This document shows, one piece after another, positions 32,901 through 37,900 of a stretch of 64,000 bases of DNA. The notes under the pieces are model-generated. The model worked only from the letters and a program-made list of their open reading frames with translations, made no database searches and had not been told where the DNA came from. A program made the position numbers and the translations under genes. The stretch covers positions 28,636,378 through 28,700,377 of the forward strand of contig JAKGHH010000008.1 in the NCBI GenBank assembly GCA_022828595.1. Reading direction: 5' to 3'. The DNA comes from Nelumbo lutea (taxonomy: Eukaryota; Streptophyta; Magnoliopsida; Proteales; Nelumbonaceae). Positions within the stretch are counted from its first letter, which is position 1, and each line of letters begins with the position of its first letter.

Positions 32901-33383
32901 TCAGCTACTTTAGCTGACATGAATATATTTTCTGGTGATGTCCTGTGGGTGACAGATTCAGAAGTCCATGAGAATCGTGATATTGCTGGTAAGTTTGAAT
33001 GTCAAGCAAATCAACATTTGGGAAGGTTATGGTGTTTGTTCTTCCTCTTTTTTTTTTTTTTTGTTAAGTGTGTAACTAGTTGATTATTAATGTCATACTA
33101 GGATGGAGAGAATCCATCTTTGCCCATGTTATGTTACACATTTGTGTAAGCGGTGGGGACTGACTACAAGACTATCCATTTGATGGGATCTGGACCTTCT
33201 TGGTTCAGAACCTCATGTATAGTATGGGGCGGTAAAATTGTTTTTCCTGGATGTGTCAATATACTTGCTTAATGTTAAGCTTTTGCAGATGAGCTCTCGG
33301 AAGGGAAAATGGTGGTAGAGCAAACAGAGGCAGGATTTCGAGGAACTCTTTTGACATCAAATATCACAACTCAGGTCATTTAA
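5384..33383 (+). CDS. UBP26: Ubiquitin carboxyl-terminal hydrolase 26-like (USP48 family), C-terminal 529 residues
   Basis: Nine exons join into one open frame: 5384-5492, 8517-8698, 16868-17152, 17230-17437, 17801-17872, 24822-25055, 25671-25934, 32847-32988 and 33289-33383. All introns have GT..AG ends and every phase matches. The product begins [20 protein letters not shown] and ends SNITTQVI before TAA. DUSP-type segments are visible ([50 protein letters not shown]). A ubiquitin-like domain follows ([14 protein letters not shown], then [10 protein letters not shown]). Plant UBP26 is known to deubiquitinate histone H2B and support heterochromatic silencing in the nucleus. The catalytic Cys/His exons are absent and should lie upstream of the window. 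Introns 1, 2, 5 and 7 are swollen by transposons. No frameshift or stop was found in the nine exons. Confidence 0.93.
5660..6060 (-). mobile_element. LINE fragment: endonuclease start fused to RNase H (internally deleted)
   Basis: On the minus strand, 6060-5960 reads an AP-endonuclease start ([18 protein letters not shown]). From about 5900 to 5660 it reads RNase H ([48 protein letters not shown]). The reverse transcriptase and zinc-knuckle parts that normally lie between them are missing. A large internal deletion in one LINE is the simplest reading; two abutting fragments is the alternative. Confidence 0.65.
6064..7116 (-). mobile_element. LINE 3' half with RNase H, minus strand (copy 3)
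   Basis: A 13-T tract at 6064-6076 is the poly(A) tail of a minus-strand LINE. Reading back, the 3' untranslated region holds ACTGATCAAAA. The RNase H domain appears in two frames ([22 protein letters not shown] start near 6620-6500; a tail with the [12 protein letters not shown] motif near 6230). Farther upstream (6860-7116) a LINE-like frame reads [16 protein letters not shown], which resembles ORF1-type or thumb sequence. Several stops show it is inactive. Confidence 0.7.
7345..7556. repeat. MITE-like repeat, GGTTCAAA..TTGAA termini
   Basis: The segment starts GGTTCAAAGTATTGATAC and ends GTATCATATTGAAATCTTGAT, so its ends are inverted copies. Related copies with the same ends and an internal GATAC/GTATC theme occur at 41018-41253 and 49536-49744, and a right end near 8090-8105. 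Confidence 0.55.
7790..7912. repeat. CTAGG-type repeat fragment
   Basis: The sequence CTAGGTGACTAGGCAACAAG followed by CCTTGTAAACTATG resembles 32515-32641 (CTAGGTGACACCTAGGC... CCTTGATAGCTATG). Both begin with an AGGGAA(T/C)TACCC stretch. This is a dispersed non-coding family also related to 33667-34141 and 20575-20645. Confidence 0.45.
8517..8698 (+). CDS. UBP26: UBP26 exon
   Basis: The exon follows ATCTAG and ends before GTATGC. It starts in phase 0 with [13 protein letters not shown], continues [20 protein letters not shown] and ends SRAW with a split codon. It joins directly to the preceding and following exons. Confidence 0.92.
9855..9920 (+). repeat. LINE 3'-UTR-like motif
   Basis: After a short (ATC)n run the sequence reads CAAGCCTTATCTCAAGTTCC and TATGGGGTCGGCTACATGAG. 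This resembles the conserved 3' untranslated sequence common to one class of plant LINEs. Its relation to the adjacent copies is unclear. Confidence 0.4.
9925..10573 (+). mobile_element. LINE 3' end with RNase H domain (copy 4)
   Basis: The fragment begins in [16 protein letters not shown] and NWKEIA, then reads RNase H with two frame changes: [17 protein letters not shown] start, [35 protein letters not shown], and the C-terminal motif [15 protein letters not shown] ending at a TGA near 10425. The 3' tail is TGATAAAAATTCACTAGTAT followed by TGATAAAAAAAA. No certain target duplication was found. Confidence 0.78.
10957..11231 (-). repeat. copia LTR, truncated copy at the integrase junction
   Basis: It matches 13981-14256 at high identity, including the purine-rich AGAAGAAAGAAGAAAG stretch and CCGACCCACTTGAATTTTAT. 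It lacks about 10 bp at each end compared with the other LTR. An open frame passes from the integrase into this LTR. Confidence 0.85.
11232..12340 (-). pseudogene. copia protease and integrase (partial)
   Basis: Reading on the minus strand, a protease active site [11 protein letters not shown] lies near 12180-12150, followed by a frame change. A frame from 12022 reads [11 protein letters not shown], then the integrase zinc-finger end ([12 protein letters not shown]) and the DDE core: [19 protein letters not shown] and [15 protein letters not shown]. Normal copia continues into RT, but here the integrase breaks off after [14 protein letters not shown] and LTR-encoded residues follow to a stop at 11063. 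Confidence 0.85.
12343..13212 (-). pseudogene. copia gag
   Basis: The minus-strand frame starts [13 protein letters not shown] at 13212 and reads [20 protein letters not shown] and [14 protein letters not shown], typical of copia gag (UBN2-like). A stop interrupts at about 12985. After a second stop near 12820, a frame from 12786 reads to a glycine-rich region and a zinc knuckle near 12450. The knuckle has lost its second cysteine (CTHYG instead of CxxCG), so it is probably non-functional. Confidence 0.82.
13959..13970 (-). promoter_or_regulatory. primer binding site (initiator tRNA-Met type)
   Basis: On the minus strand the LTR ends TTATTCACA and is followed at once by TGGTATCAGAGC, the standard copia primer binding site complementary to the 3' end of initiator tRNA-Met. 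It fixes the LTR border at 13971 and the strand of the element. Confidence 0.9.
13971..14265 (-). repeat. copia LTR, full copy
   Basis: The 295-bp LTR reads TGTTAGAATG to TTATTCACA on the minus strand (TG..CA). The 5 bp beyond it are GTCTT; a matching duplication at the other end is lost with the truncated LTR. Confidence 0.85.
15158..15845 (+). mobile_element. LINE 3' end with RNase H domain (copy 5), 18-bp target duplication
   Basis: Direct repeats AATGGTAGTAGATGTATG (15140-15157) and AATGGTGGTAGATGTATG (15846-15863) bound the insert, 17 of 18 identical, and define it exactly. The insert reads [20 protein letters not shown], then RNase [38 protein letters not shown] and the C-terminal [19 protein letters not shown] near 15665-15715. 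It has at least one frame change. The target was the older LINE. Confidence 0.88.
16868..17152 (+). CDS. UBP26: UBP26 exon (DUSP region)
   Basis: The acceptor is TTTTCAG and the donor GTAGTT. The frame reads [60 protein letters not shown] and ends CLEDSLR across the splice. It carries the CPHG and LWLFFYE features of a DUSP-type domain. Confidence 0.93.
17153..17229 (+). other. UBP26: UBP26 intron 3 (77 bp)
   Basis: A minimal-size intron from GTAGTTTTGAG to GATGCTGCAG. It is one of the few introns without transposon sequence. Confidence 0.88.
17230..17437 (+). CDS. UBP26: UBP26 exon
   Basis: It completes the split Arg codon and reads [20 protein letters not shown], then [20 protein letters not shown] and ends DSLKCEK in phase 0 before GTGAGT. 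The LPSSWLTKW segment starts a second DUSP domain. Confidence 0.93.
17438..17800 (+). other. UBP26: UBP26 intron 4 (363 bp)
   Basis: Runs from GTGAGTGGG to CCCCTGCCAG with a good pyrimidine tract (ACTTTTTTTTCCCC). No repeat or gene recognised. Confidence 0.85.
17801..17872 (+). CDS. UBP26: UBP26 exon
   Basis: A 24-codon exon, phase 0 at both ends: [16 protein letters not shown] then IVVQRVSN. The acceptor is CCAG and the donor GTAAGT. Confidence 0.9.
18384..19832 (+). mobile_element. LINE 3' half: zinc-knuckle RT end plus RNase H (copy 6)
   Basis: Perfect 16-bp duplications AATAGGAGCACCTCAA (18368-18383 and 19833-19848) bound the insert. It reads [20 protein letters not shown] (RT C-terminal part), then [20 protein letters not shown] and [20 protein letters not shown] (zf-RVT domain with its Cys/His pattern). 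The RNase H frame 19344-19799 is the best preserved in the window: [47 protein letters not shown] and [16 protein letters not shown] 17-A run at 18900-18916 shifts the frame. No clear poly(A) tail precedes the right duplication. Confidence 0.9.
20575..20645. repeat. CTAGG-type repeat fragment
   Basis: GGGCCCCTAGTTGATGCCTA then GGTGGGTGCCTTGACAAATG matches the right part of the 33667-34141 family (GCCTAGGTGATCCCTTGACAACC). Confidence 0.4.
20915..20949. repeat. (TC)n microsatellite
   Basis: About 17 uninterrupted TC units between ACGA and TAGATTGC. Confidence 0.95.
22190..22580 (+). mobile_element. possible LINE fragment
   Basis: A frame reads [18 protein letters not shown] and then KKFEGTTLF, like the LINE segment before the RNase H domain. 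The match is short and broken, so the call is tentative. Confidence 0.35.
22595..22863. repeat. ~150-bp tandem duplication
   Basis: Two adjacent units share TTTTTTGATGTGGGGAATCT, GCTCCCATGCTCTCTTTACC and TTTTGTTTCTTCTGAGGTC. The second starts about 150 bp after the first and is roughly 85-90% alike. Confidence 0.75.
23350..23665 (-). repeat. copia LTR remnant with polypurine tract
   Basis: On the minus strand a polypurine tract TTTGAGGGGGAG (about 23665-23676) is followed by an LTR-like sequence starting TGAAGAAAACAAGAG. It contains AATAAAGAATAATATA and ends around CTTTCAGACCC. The residues before the tract fit the end of a copia RNase H (APTSLRG-like). The second LTR was not found. Confidence 0.5.
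24000..24670 (-). mobile_element. LINE ORF1-like fragment, interrupted by a MITE
   Basis: Minus-strand frames read [16 protein letters not shown] near 24660, then [20 protein letters not shown] and [16 protein letters not shown] after a MITE, and then [20 protein letters not shown]. These resemble the nucleic-acid-binding ORF1 (DUF4283-like) of plant LINEs, but the identification is by pattern only. Confidence 0.4.
24460..24625 (-). repeat. ~160-bp MITE-like repeat (copy A)
   Basis: Shares GACATGATGCTAGAAGAGAT, ACCAATCAGAAC, CACCTGATTGGTT, CCCACTTTTGTGATAC and GTATCATAGTTGAACCC with copies at 45228-45385, 49975-50115 and 56036-56200. Confidence 0.6.
24822..25055 (+). CDS. UBP26: UBP26 exon 6 (DUSP region)
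   Basis: A 78-codon phase-0 exon that reads [20 protein letters not shown] and ends [10 protein letters not shown] before GTAATT. It starts a DUSP domain. Bases 24845-25077 are duplicated 300 bp downstream. Confidence 0.92.
25077..25145. repeat. left arm of a 69-bp inverted repeat
   Basis: From AAATGTAAATGATTGATATC to GTTTTAAAGCAATA. It pairs with 25384-25452 (about 66 of 69 identical), enclosing the duplicated exon in a potential long stem-loop of intron 6. Confidence 0.9.
25145..25355 (+). pseudogene. UBP26: tandem copy of UBP26 exon 6 in intron 6
   Basis: Bases 25145-25377 repeat 24845-25077 at exactly 300 bp offset, with about 9 differences in 233 bp. The exon frame stays open ([12 protein letters not shown] ... 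[11 protein letters not shown]), but the conserved Trp of DDW is Cys. The GTAATG donor is kept. The native acceptor and the first eight codons are missing. The nearest AG dinucleotides (after TTTTAAAG or GCAATAG) both lead to stop codons if spliced to a phase-0 exon. So it is either skipped or would act as a poison exon. Confidence 0.88.
25384..25452. repeat. right arm of the 69-bp inverted repeat
   Basis: From TATTGCTTTAAAACAAGTAC to GATATCAATCATTTACATTT, the inverse of 25077-25145 with three mismatches. It starts 6 bp after the end of the duplicated exon segment. Confidence 0.9.
25671..25934 (+). CDS. UBP26: UBP26 exon (ubiquitin-like domain, start)
   Basis: Phase 0 at both ends. It reads [35 protein letters not shown], then a basic patch ([14 protein letters not shown]) that could serve nuclear targeting, and the start of the ubiquitin-like domain ([14 protein letters not shown]). 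Acceptor TTGGTAG, donor GTAGGT. Confidence 0.92.
26270..26640 (-). mobile_element. LINE 3' end, minus strand
   Basis: A T-rich start (ATTTTTTTCGAG) followed by AATTATGATTTCATTAA is the reverse of a LINE 3' tail. The minus-strand frame near 26610-26510 reads [20 protein letters not shown], a conserved LINE C-terminal motif. Confidence 0.65.
26690..28250 (-). mobile_element. Ty1/copia, minus strand: gag, protease, pre-integrase, truncated
   Basis: Minus-strand order is gag, two zinc knuckles, protease active site, and a gag_pre-integrase-like segment near 27000-26880 ([20 protein letters not shown]). LTR-like sequence follows (about 26880-26690). Integrase core, RT and RNase H are missing, as in the copia at 10957-14265. 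The element abuts a gypsy at a 19-bp inverted repeat. Confidence 0.8.
27334..28250 (-). pseudogene. copia gag with two CCHC knuckles and protease start
   Basis: The frame reads [20 protein letters not shown], then [20 protein letters not shown], then knuckles [14 protein letters not shown] and [14 protein letters not shown], and a protease motif [15 protein letters not shown]. Both knuckles keep Cys-x2-Cys-x4-His. The first has lost its final Cys (Tyr). At least two frame breaks occur, near 27820-27870 and 28060-28130. Confidence 0.82.
28251..29897 (+). pseudogene. gypsy integrase and chromodomain, frameshifted
   Basis: The zinc-binding region ([14 protein letters not shown] ... CKSCQLAKG) is followed by a frame change near 28670. 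The integrase core reads [32 protein letters not shown] and [16 protein letters not shown], so all three acidic positions are kept. The C-terminal part ([34 protein letters not shown]) breaks near 29620 into a chromodomain frame ([16 protein letters not shown]) ending at 29897. Confidence 0.88.
29894..30440 (+). repeat. probable gypsy 3' LTR
   Basis: Downstream of the pol stop there is a TATA box (CTCTATAAATAGATG near 30104-30118) followed by a CT-rich transcribed region and TTTTTAATAAATTTTC near 30410. The borders are approximate, since no second copy is available. Confidence 0.45.
30440..30811 (-). mobile_element. LINE zf-RVT fragment, minus strand
   Basis: The minus-strand frame reads [40 protein letters not shown] and [20 protein letters not shown], the zinc-binding RT-associated domain of plant LINEs. 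Confidence 0.75.
30825..31100 (-). mobile_element. LINE RNase H C-terminus, minus strand
   Basis: Minus-strand translation gives [17 protein letters not shown] and [17 protein letters not shown], the end of an RNase H domain. It lies 5' of the zf-RVT fragment on the same strand, the reverse of LINE order, so the two pieces are separate insertions or rearranged. Confidence 0.7.
31890..31950. repeat. ~30-bp tandem duplication
   Basis: TCCAAATGGAAGGGATATTT AAAGAGGAGA is followed by TCCAAATGGAAAGGATATAT AAAGAGGG. Confidence 0.8.
31945..32404. repeat. hAT-like MITE, ATCCGAT family
   Basis: Ends AGGGCTGTTAATGGAC and GTCCGATTACAGCCCT are imperfect inverted repeats (14 of 16). The interior is AT-rich with words such as TCTGATCCGATTA and AATCCGATCTGAG. 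No clear target duplication was found. Confidence 0.5.
32515..32641. repeat. CTAGG-type repeat fragment
   Basis: Carries TCATCTAGGTGACACCTAGG, CAAGGCGCCCCCTGTTGCC and ends CCTTGATAGCTATG. Homologous to 7790-7912. Confidence 0.5.
32847..32988 (+). CDS. UBP26: UBP26 exon (ubiquitin-like domain, end)
   Basis: Reads [39 protein letters not shown] and ends HENRDIA with a split codon before GTAAGT. The acceptor is CTCCAG. It completes the ubiquitin-like fold begun in the previous exon. Confidence 0.93.
32989..33288 (+). other. UBP26: UBP26 intron 8 (300 bp)
   Basis: Runs from GTAAGTTTG to TTTTGCAG, with a T-tract at about 33048-33062. No transposon recognised. Confidence 0.88.
33289..33383 (+). 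CDS. UBP26: UBP26 last exon
   Basis: Completes an Asp codon and reads [30 protein letters not shown], then TAA at 33381-33383. A GT lies just before the last codons (CAG/GTCATT), so splicing to a further exon is formally possible, but no continuing exon was seen. Confidence 0.88.
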
Positions 33384-33666
33384 GAAGAATGTTCCTGTTC
33401 TGTCTTCTTTTGGTTTACATTGGAAGAGACAAGTCTGGCTGTAACATCCAACTCTTTTTAGTTATTGATACAGGAAAAGTAGTCTCTTAAAGCTTCAACC
33501 TGATACATGGAGGTCAGATGGCATTTTCTTTTCCTAATTTTCTCCTGGTTTCATAGAGTTTGGTGTCTGATAGGCATTCTTCATCTTAGCATAGTCAGTT
33601 CACAGTTGAACAAGGGCCAAAGAATGATATGTGTGGCTTGTGGGTGGACATTACTATGCTGAGCTG

Positions 33667-34141
33667 CATAGTTGTAAAGGCGTCCAGGCAATTCTAGGCA
33701 ACAGTGGGGCGCCTAGGTGTTATAGAGCAATATCATATCAAATTATCTACTAAAGAAGGTTATAATTTTATATGATAAAATTTTAAGATAGAGAGTAAAT
33801 AAAATAGGGAAGGAACAAGGGTGGAGCTGCTGTTTCATTTAACATTAGAGAGAGAGAGAGAATAGAAAAACAAAAGAAAAAGAAAACTCCCTTGGATCTT
33901 TTAAAATCCCTTTCTTTTTTCTCTTCTAAAATCCCTTGGATCTTTTAAATCCCAATAGCAAAACTTCAAAACAAAGCATAGATGATTGATATAGTATATA
34001 ATAAAGGGCCTGGCTTGTGGTTTTTGTTGCCTACTGCCTACTGGGGGTGCTTTTTGTCTAAATGTGTCTTGTTTCTATAAGTCAAGGTGGTCAGGCCATG
34101 CACCCAACCAAGGGTGCCTAGGTGATCCCTTGACAACCATG
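33667..34141. repeat. CTAGG-type MITE-like element, full length
   Basis: The 475-bp segment begins CATAGTTGTAAAGGCGTCC and ends GGTGATCCCTTGACAACCATG; the ends are imperfect inverted repeats. GGCGCCTAGGTG lies near the left end and GGGTGCCTAGGTG near the right. A (GA)n run is at about 33846-33862. It lies in the 3' flank of UBP26. Confidence 0.6.
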
Positions 34142-35200
34142 CTGATCTGGTACTGGAAGTGAGCACAGTTAGACATAATGAGTTTCAGGATTTGTAAAAA
34201 CTAGGTTTCATTTGAGAAGGGTCAGCATAGATTGTAGGTAGAATGTAATTGGGTGGGTTAGTTTTATAAGAGACTAAATAAAGAAAATCTTTCCTGACTT
34301 GGTGGAACTCACTCTATTTTCATCTTTATCGGTATTTCCTATTATAAATTATGAAAGTTGAAATAATTTAATTATTTGGAAGTCAATGAATTCTAAGCTC
34401 AGATAGACAATGTGGAACTTGTGGTTGCCATATCTGCAAAATTTTCTGACATGTCCGAAGAAATTTCCCATTATCTATCAGTGGGATTTCGAATTTTTGA
34501 TAATTATATAATTTAGATGAAAAAGTTGTTTGCCTTTTCTTGTCATTGTATCCTATATGGCTGCATATGCACCGTCTTTTTTGATCTTGCATTGCTCATT
34601 ATATATGGTTAGTTTTACACTATCATTTTCTGCAAGTCCACGGTGAGGTTTTATTATTTGTAATGCTTCCATCAGGTTGAAATTTTATAGCATTAAAATA
34701 TTCCTTTAAATAAAAATTGTAAACCTTGGAGGAACCACCATGCAAACTCTAGTGACATTAGATGTCTATTGAATAAACAGTAAACAAGAGAGAAATGAGA
34801 AAAAGGATAGTGAAGAACTATTAGAACTTCTGGGGTTTAAGAGGCGAAACAAGCCCAGGCTCCACAATGCCAATTGATATTTAATTCATTTCGTTACCTG
34901 TTTGGTTGGCCCAATTTATATGAAATTACCAGAAACCATGTACAAAAAAGACTTAATGTAAACTAACTGTAGTTCACTCCCACCACTATAGAACCCATGG
35001 CCAAGCCCCATATAAGGCGTAAAATGACTTAGAAAGCCTTAACTACACAGAAGAATAAAGACAGAAGCTCAAGACAATGGGAATATTTTGATGACAAGTT
35101 TGTCATTTGCAATGCTCACAATCCTGTTTGCATGACTGCACCAAGCACATTGAATAGATAAAGTATAAAAACTTTCATTTGGGAAAGTTGATGTGAGGTA
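34142..35200. other. No gene recognised; possible LTR at about 34720-35140
   Basis: No coding signal. The 34720-35140 part, read on the minus strand, has a TATA-like TTATATGG and lies next to a minus-strand gypsy protease fragment, so it might be its LTR. There is no second copy to test this. Confidence 0.3.
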
Positions 35201-35209
35201 GTTATGCTT

Positions 35210-35900
35210 GACTTTTGTGAAAAGTCAAGGCACCCAGGGCCTCCGGGCCTGTTGGGCCTATTCTGTGGCTCACTAACTTCTTCAATTGGTCATCTTTGTT
35301 TAACTCCATGGTCATCTTGGCCCAGTCACATAGAACTGGGCCCAACTGCCGCAGCCAAGCCACCCCTAAAACATCAGCCCCAGTGAAGGAAAATGGGTAT
35401 AGGATACAATGTGAATTTGGTCTTGGATTCGTATTGGCATCCTTTTACACATCCCTTCACACGGCAGCCTGTTCCCATCCGCAACATGAACCTTGAATGT
35501 GGGCCCATCATAAATGACCAACTCCATCCGTTGAGCTAGGTCCTTGTTGATGAAGTTTAACGAACTACCATTGTCAATGAGGATAGTCAGGGTTTGGCCT
35601 AATAATTCTCCTTCAACCCTTGGTAGTTTGGAACGACTCAAGCCCTGTGAGGGCTTATAGTGAAATGCCAAGGGCCCCCAGTCTTGTTAATTGGTCTAAT
35701 TCTTCGTCCGGGGTCATTAGGTCTGAAACCTCCTCTGAGCGCTCTGGCTCTTCCATTTGGTTCCGAAGACAAAAGCAAATCATTTGGTGGTTACAAGAAT
35801 ATTCCTCTTTAACGGCCCCCGGCATGTTAGTACTTGACCTTAGGAAAATATCCTCCCTACGGTCTTGACAGTTCAGACATTCTGATAAGGCCTTCTAGAA
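35210..35900 (-). pseudogene. gypsy protease region remnant, minus strand
   Basis: The frame 35671-35366 reads LTILIDNGSSLNFINKDLAQ, a retropepsin-like Asp site with DNG in place of DSG or DTG, followed by VHVADGNRLPCEGMC. Downstream on the minus strand (35366-35230), in another frame, comes GADVLGVAWLRQLGPVLCDW, the end of a gypsy protease. Upstream sequence (35880-35680) holds MTPDEELDQLTRLG-like linker residues. RT and later domains are absent. Confidence 0.75.
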
Positions 35901-35914
35901 TATTCTAGGTCACT

Positions 35915-36300
35915 TGTCATTTCAGGCCCAATTGGGGTCCTCCAGGCTGAAATTATGGCTGTTCTAGAAGGTGCAAAAAGGGCTAAGGAGCTAAACATTA
36001 GTGGATTGGTCATTGAATTGATGGAGATTCAAAACTGGTAATAGGCTGGCTAGAAAAGGAGGATGATGGCGTGTAGAGTTGCATAAATGAAAGAAAAAGT
36101 TTTAAGTAGATGACTCAGGATATGGAAGTGAGGTTGCAGTTGGCCAAAAGGTGTGCTAACTCTTTTTCAAATGCATTTGCCAAAGAACGGATGGGAAAGA
36201 ATCAAATGTTTTGGACTTTGTTGTAATTTTATCATTTCCTTTGGGTACCTGTTTTTTCTTTCTTTTCCTTAATAAATTAGTTCTGTTTATAAAACAAATT
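35915..36300 (+). mobile_element. LINE 3' end with RNase H domain (copy 7)
   Basis: Reads [20 protein letters not shown], then, with stops, the C-terminal KRCANSFSNAFAKERMGKNQ and a 3' tail with CCTTAATAAATTAG. It joins the gypsy remnant at about 35915 without a visible 5' part. Confidence 0.72.
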
Positions 36301-36359
36301 ATGAATGGTTGAAGAAGCTAATCATTTCCAGTGTTGCTGCATGATTTTTTGGGATTTTC

Positions 36360-37900
36360 AATGAAGGTGTCAATCTCGTTTGATCTTCCTAGAGTTTGTT
36401 GCCTAAAAATTAGAGGAAATCAGACATCAACCCAAAACCACTTTGTGACATTCATATGTAGCATCATACTATGAGCAACTTCAACAAGATGTTGGTTATT
36501 TTGTTGTGGTGTTCTAGCACTAGAGCTTTAATGAAGAGACCTGCTAGAAGGAAAGAAATCAGGGAGATCACGGCTGAAGTATTCTTTGGCATTATCTCCA
36601 CGTATACCTTTGATAGTCGTCAACAAAACTAATAAAGTATTTATGCCCACATTTAGTAGGTATAGTCACAGGCTCCCAAATAACACAGAATGTGGAAAGG
36701 CAAAATGGATCTTTTATTTCTTGGAGGAAAAGTTGTTCTATATGCTTACTTAATAGACATGTGTAACATTTCAAATCTGTGACAAACAGATTTATATAAC
36801 CTGGAAATTAAAATTTTAGAGACTCAAATGAGAAGTGACCTAGTATGCCACAAATGAACTCAACTCATTTGATTGACCCTAGGGAAGGGAGATAGATCGT
36901 TGACCAACAATGGTGGAAAAATATCCATATGCCGATCGCACTTTATCCCTACTAGAGAGGAGAGTATAAGATGGAAGAAGTTAGACTTACCTGTCATATG
37001 GGTGGGTAGAGGTCCCTGAGTCAATAATCCAAGGGGAGTCAGGAGCTGGGGTAGACACATGAAATGCAAAACTTTTACCTGATGTAGATGCAAAGGAGGT
37101 AGGTGTAGGAACCATGTTATTTATTTGTTGAAGAGTCTTACCATACAGGTCTAGGTGATCACAGAAAGAGTTAATAATATCCTCCTTAGAGTTAGAACTA
37201 GACGGATGCTATTGGGAAATACCAATAGTCAAGCTATTATTCTTGGATTCTTGAGAGGCCACATTTGTTAAAATATACTTCTTCTGAGTAGGTTTCTTAG
37301 TAGAATCTTGATTCTTAGCTGCCCATTTATGCTTCCCAGTTAACTCTCAACAAGTGTCCTTATCATGTGGCAATGTGTACACCATAGTTTATACTTATCA
37401 TCATCTTTCATAGATCCACTTTTCTTTGCTCCAAAACTACCTCCAGCTAAAGCAATTGTCTGACCCCCTTTAGAAGAATTGATCAAGCTCCTTTTGTTCT
37501 CAAACTGGACTGGAGCATACAGCTGAACTGAGGGAAGTTCACTACTTAACGAAGGGGCTCATATATGAAGCTTTAGCATTTTCATCACTCTTCCAATCAA
37601 TGCTTTGATAATGGCCTAGCTCCTTCTAGACAGAGGTAAGAGTTGAGTAATATGCAGATGACTCAGCTTGAAGTTAAGAAATTTGTGCAGCGTCTCTGTT
37701 CAGACTTCAGTATAAGTTGCCTTAGCTTGTTCCCAGATTTCACAACCTGTATATGTCCACATGAAATTCTTTCTTATCTGGGGCATCACCATATTATTCT
37801 TTTGATCCCACTGGTTATCTCTTTAACGATCACATTTCCTCCTTGTATATCTTTCATTGCTTAGCATCCTTAATAGGCCAAATTTACATGCTTGTTTGTT
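36360..37900 (-). mobile_element. Ty1/copia gag to integrase remnant, minus strand
   Basis: Minus-strand pieces in order: gag (QKIWEQAKATYTEV-like near 37740-37690), gag C-terminus with a zinc-knuckle relic (CTHCHM near 37380), protease site (WIIDSGTSTHPYDR near 37040-36990) and integrase (VIWEPVTIPTKCGHKYFISF VDDY near 36690-36620). Many stops and frame changes. No LTR recognised. Confidence 0.7.

Noticed and set aside
33371..33376. A donor CAG/GTCATT in the last UBP26 exon leading to more exons
   Set aside because: The site is weak, the frame ends naturally two codons later, and no downstream exon in phase was seen up to the next transposon block.
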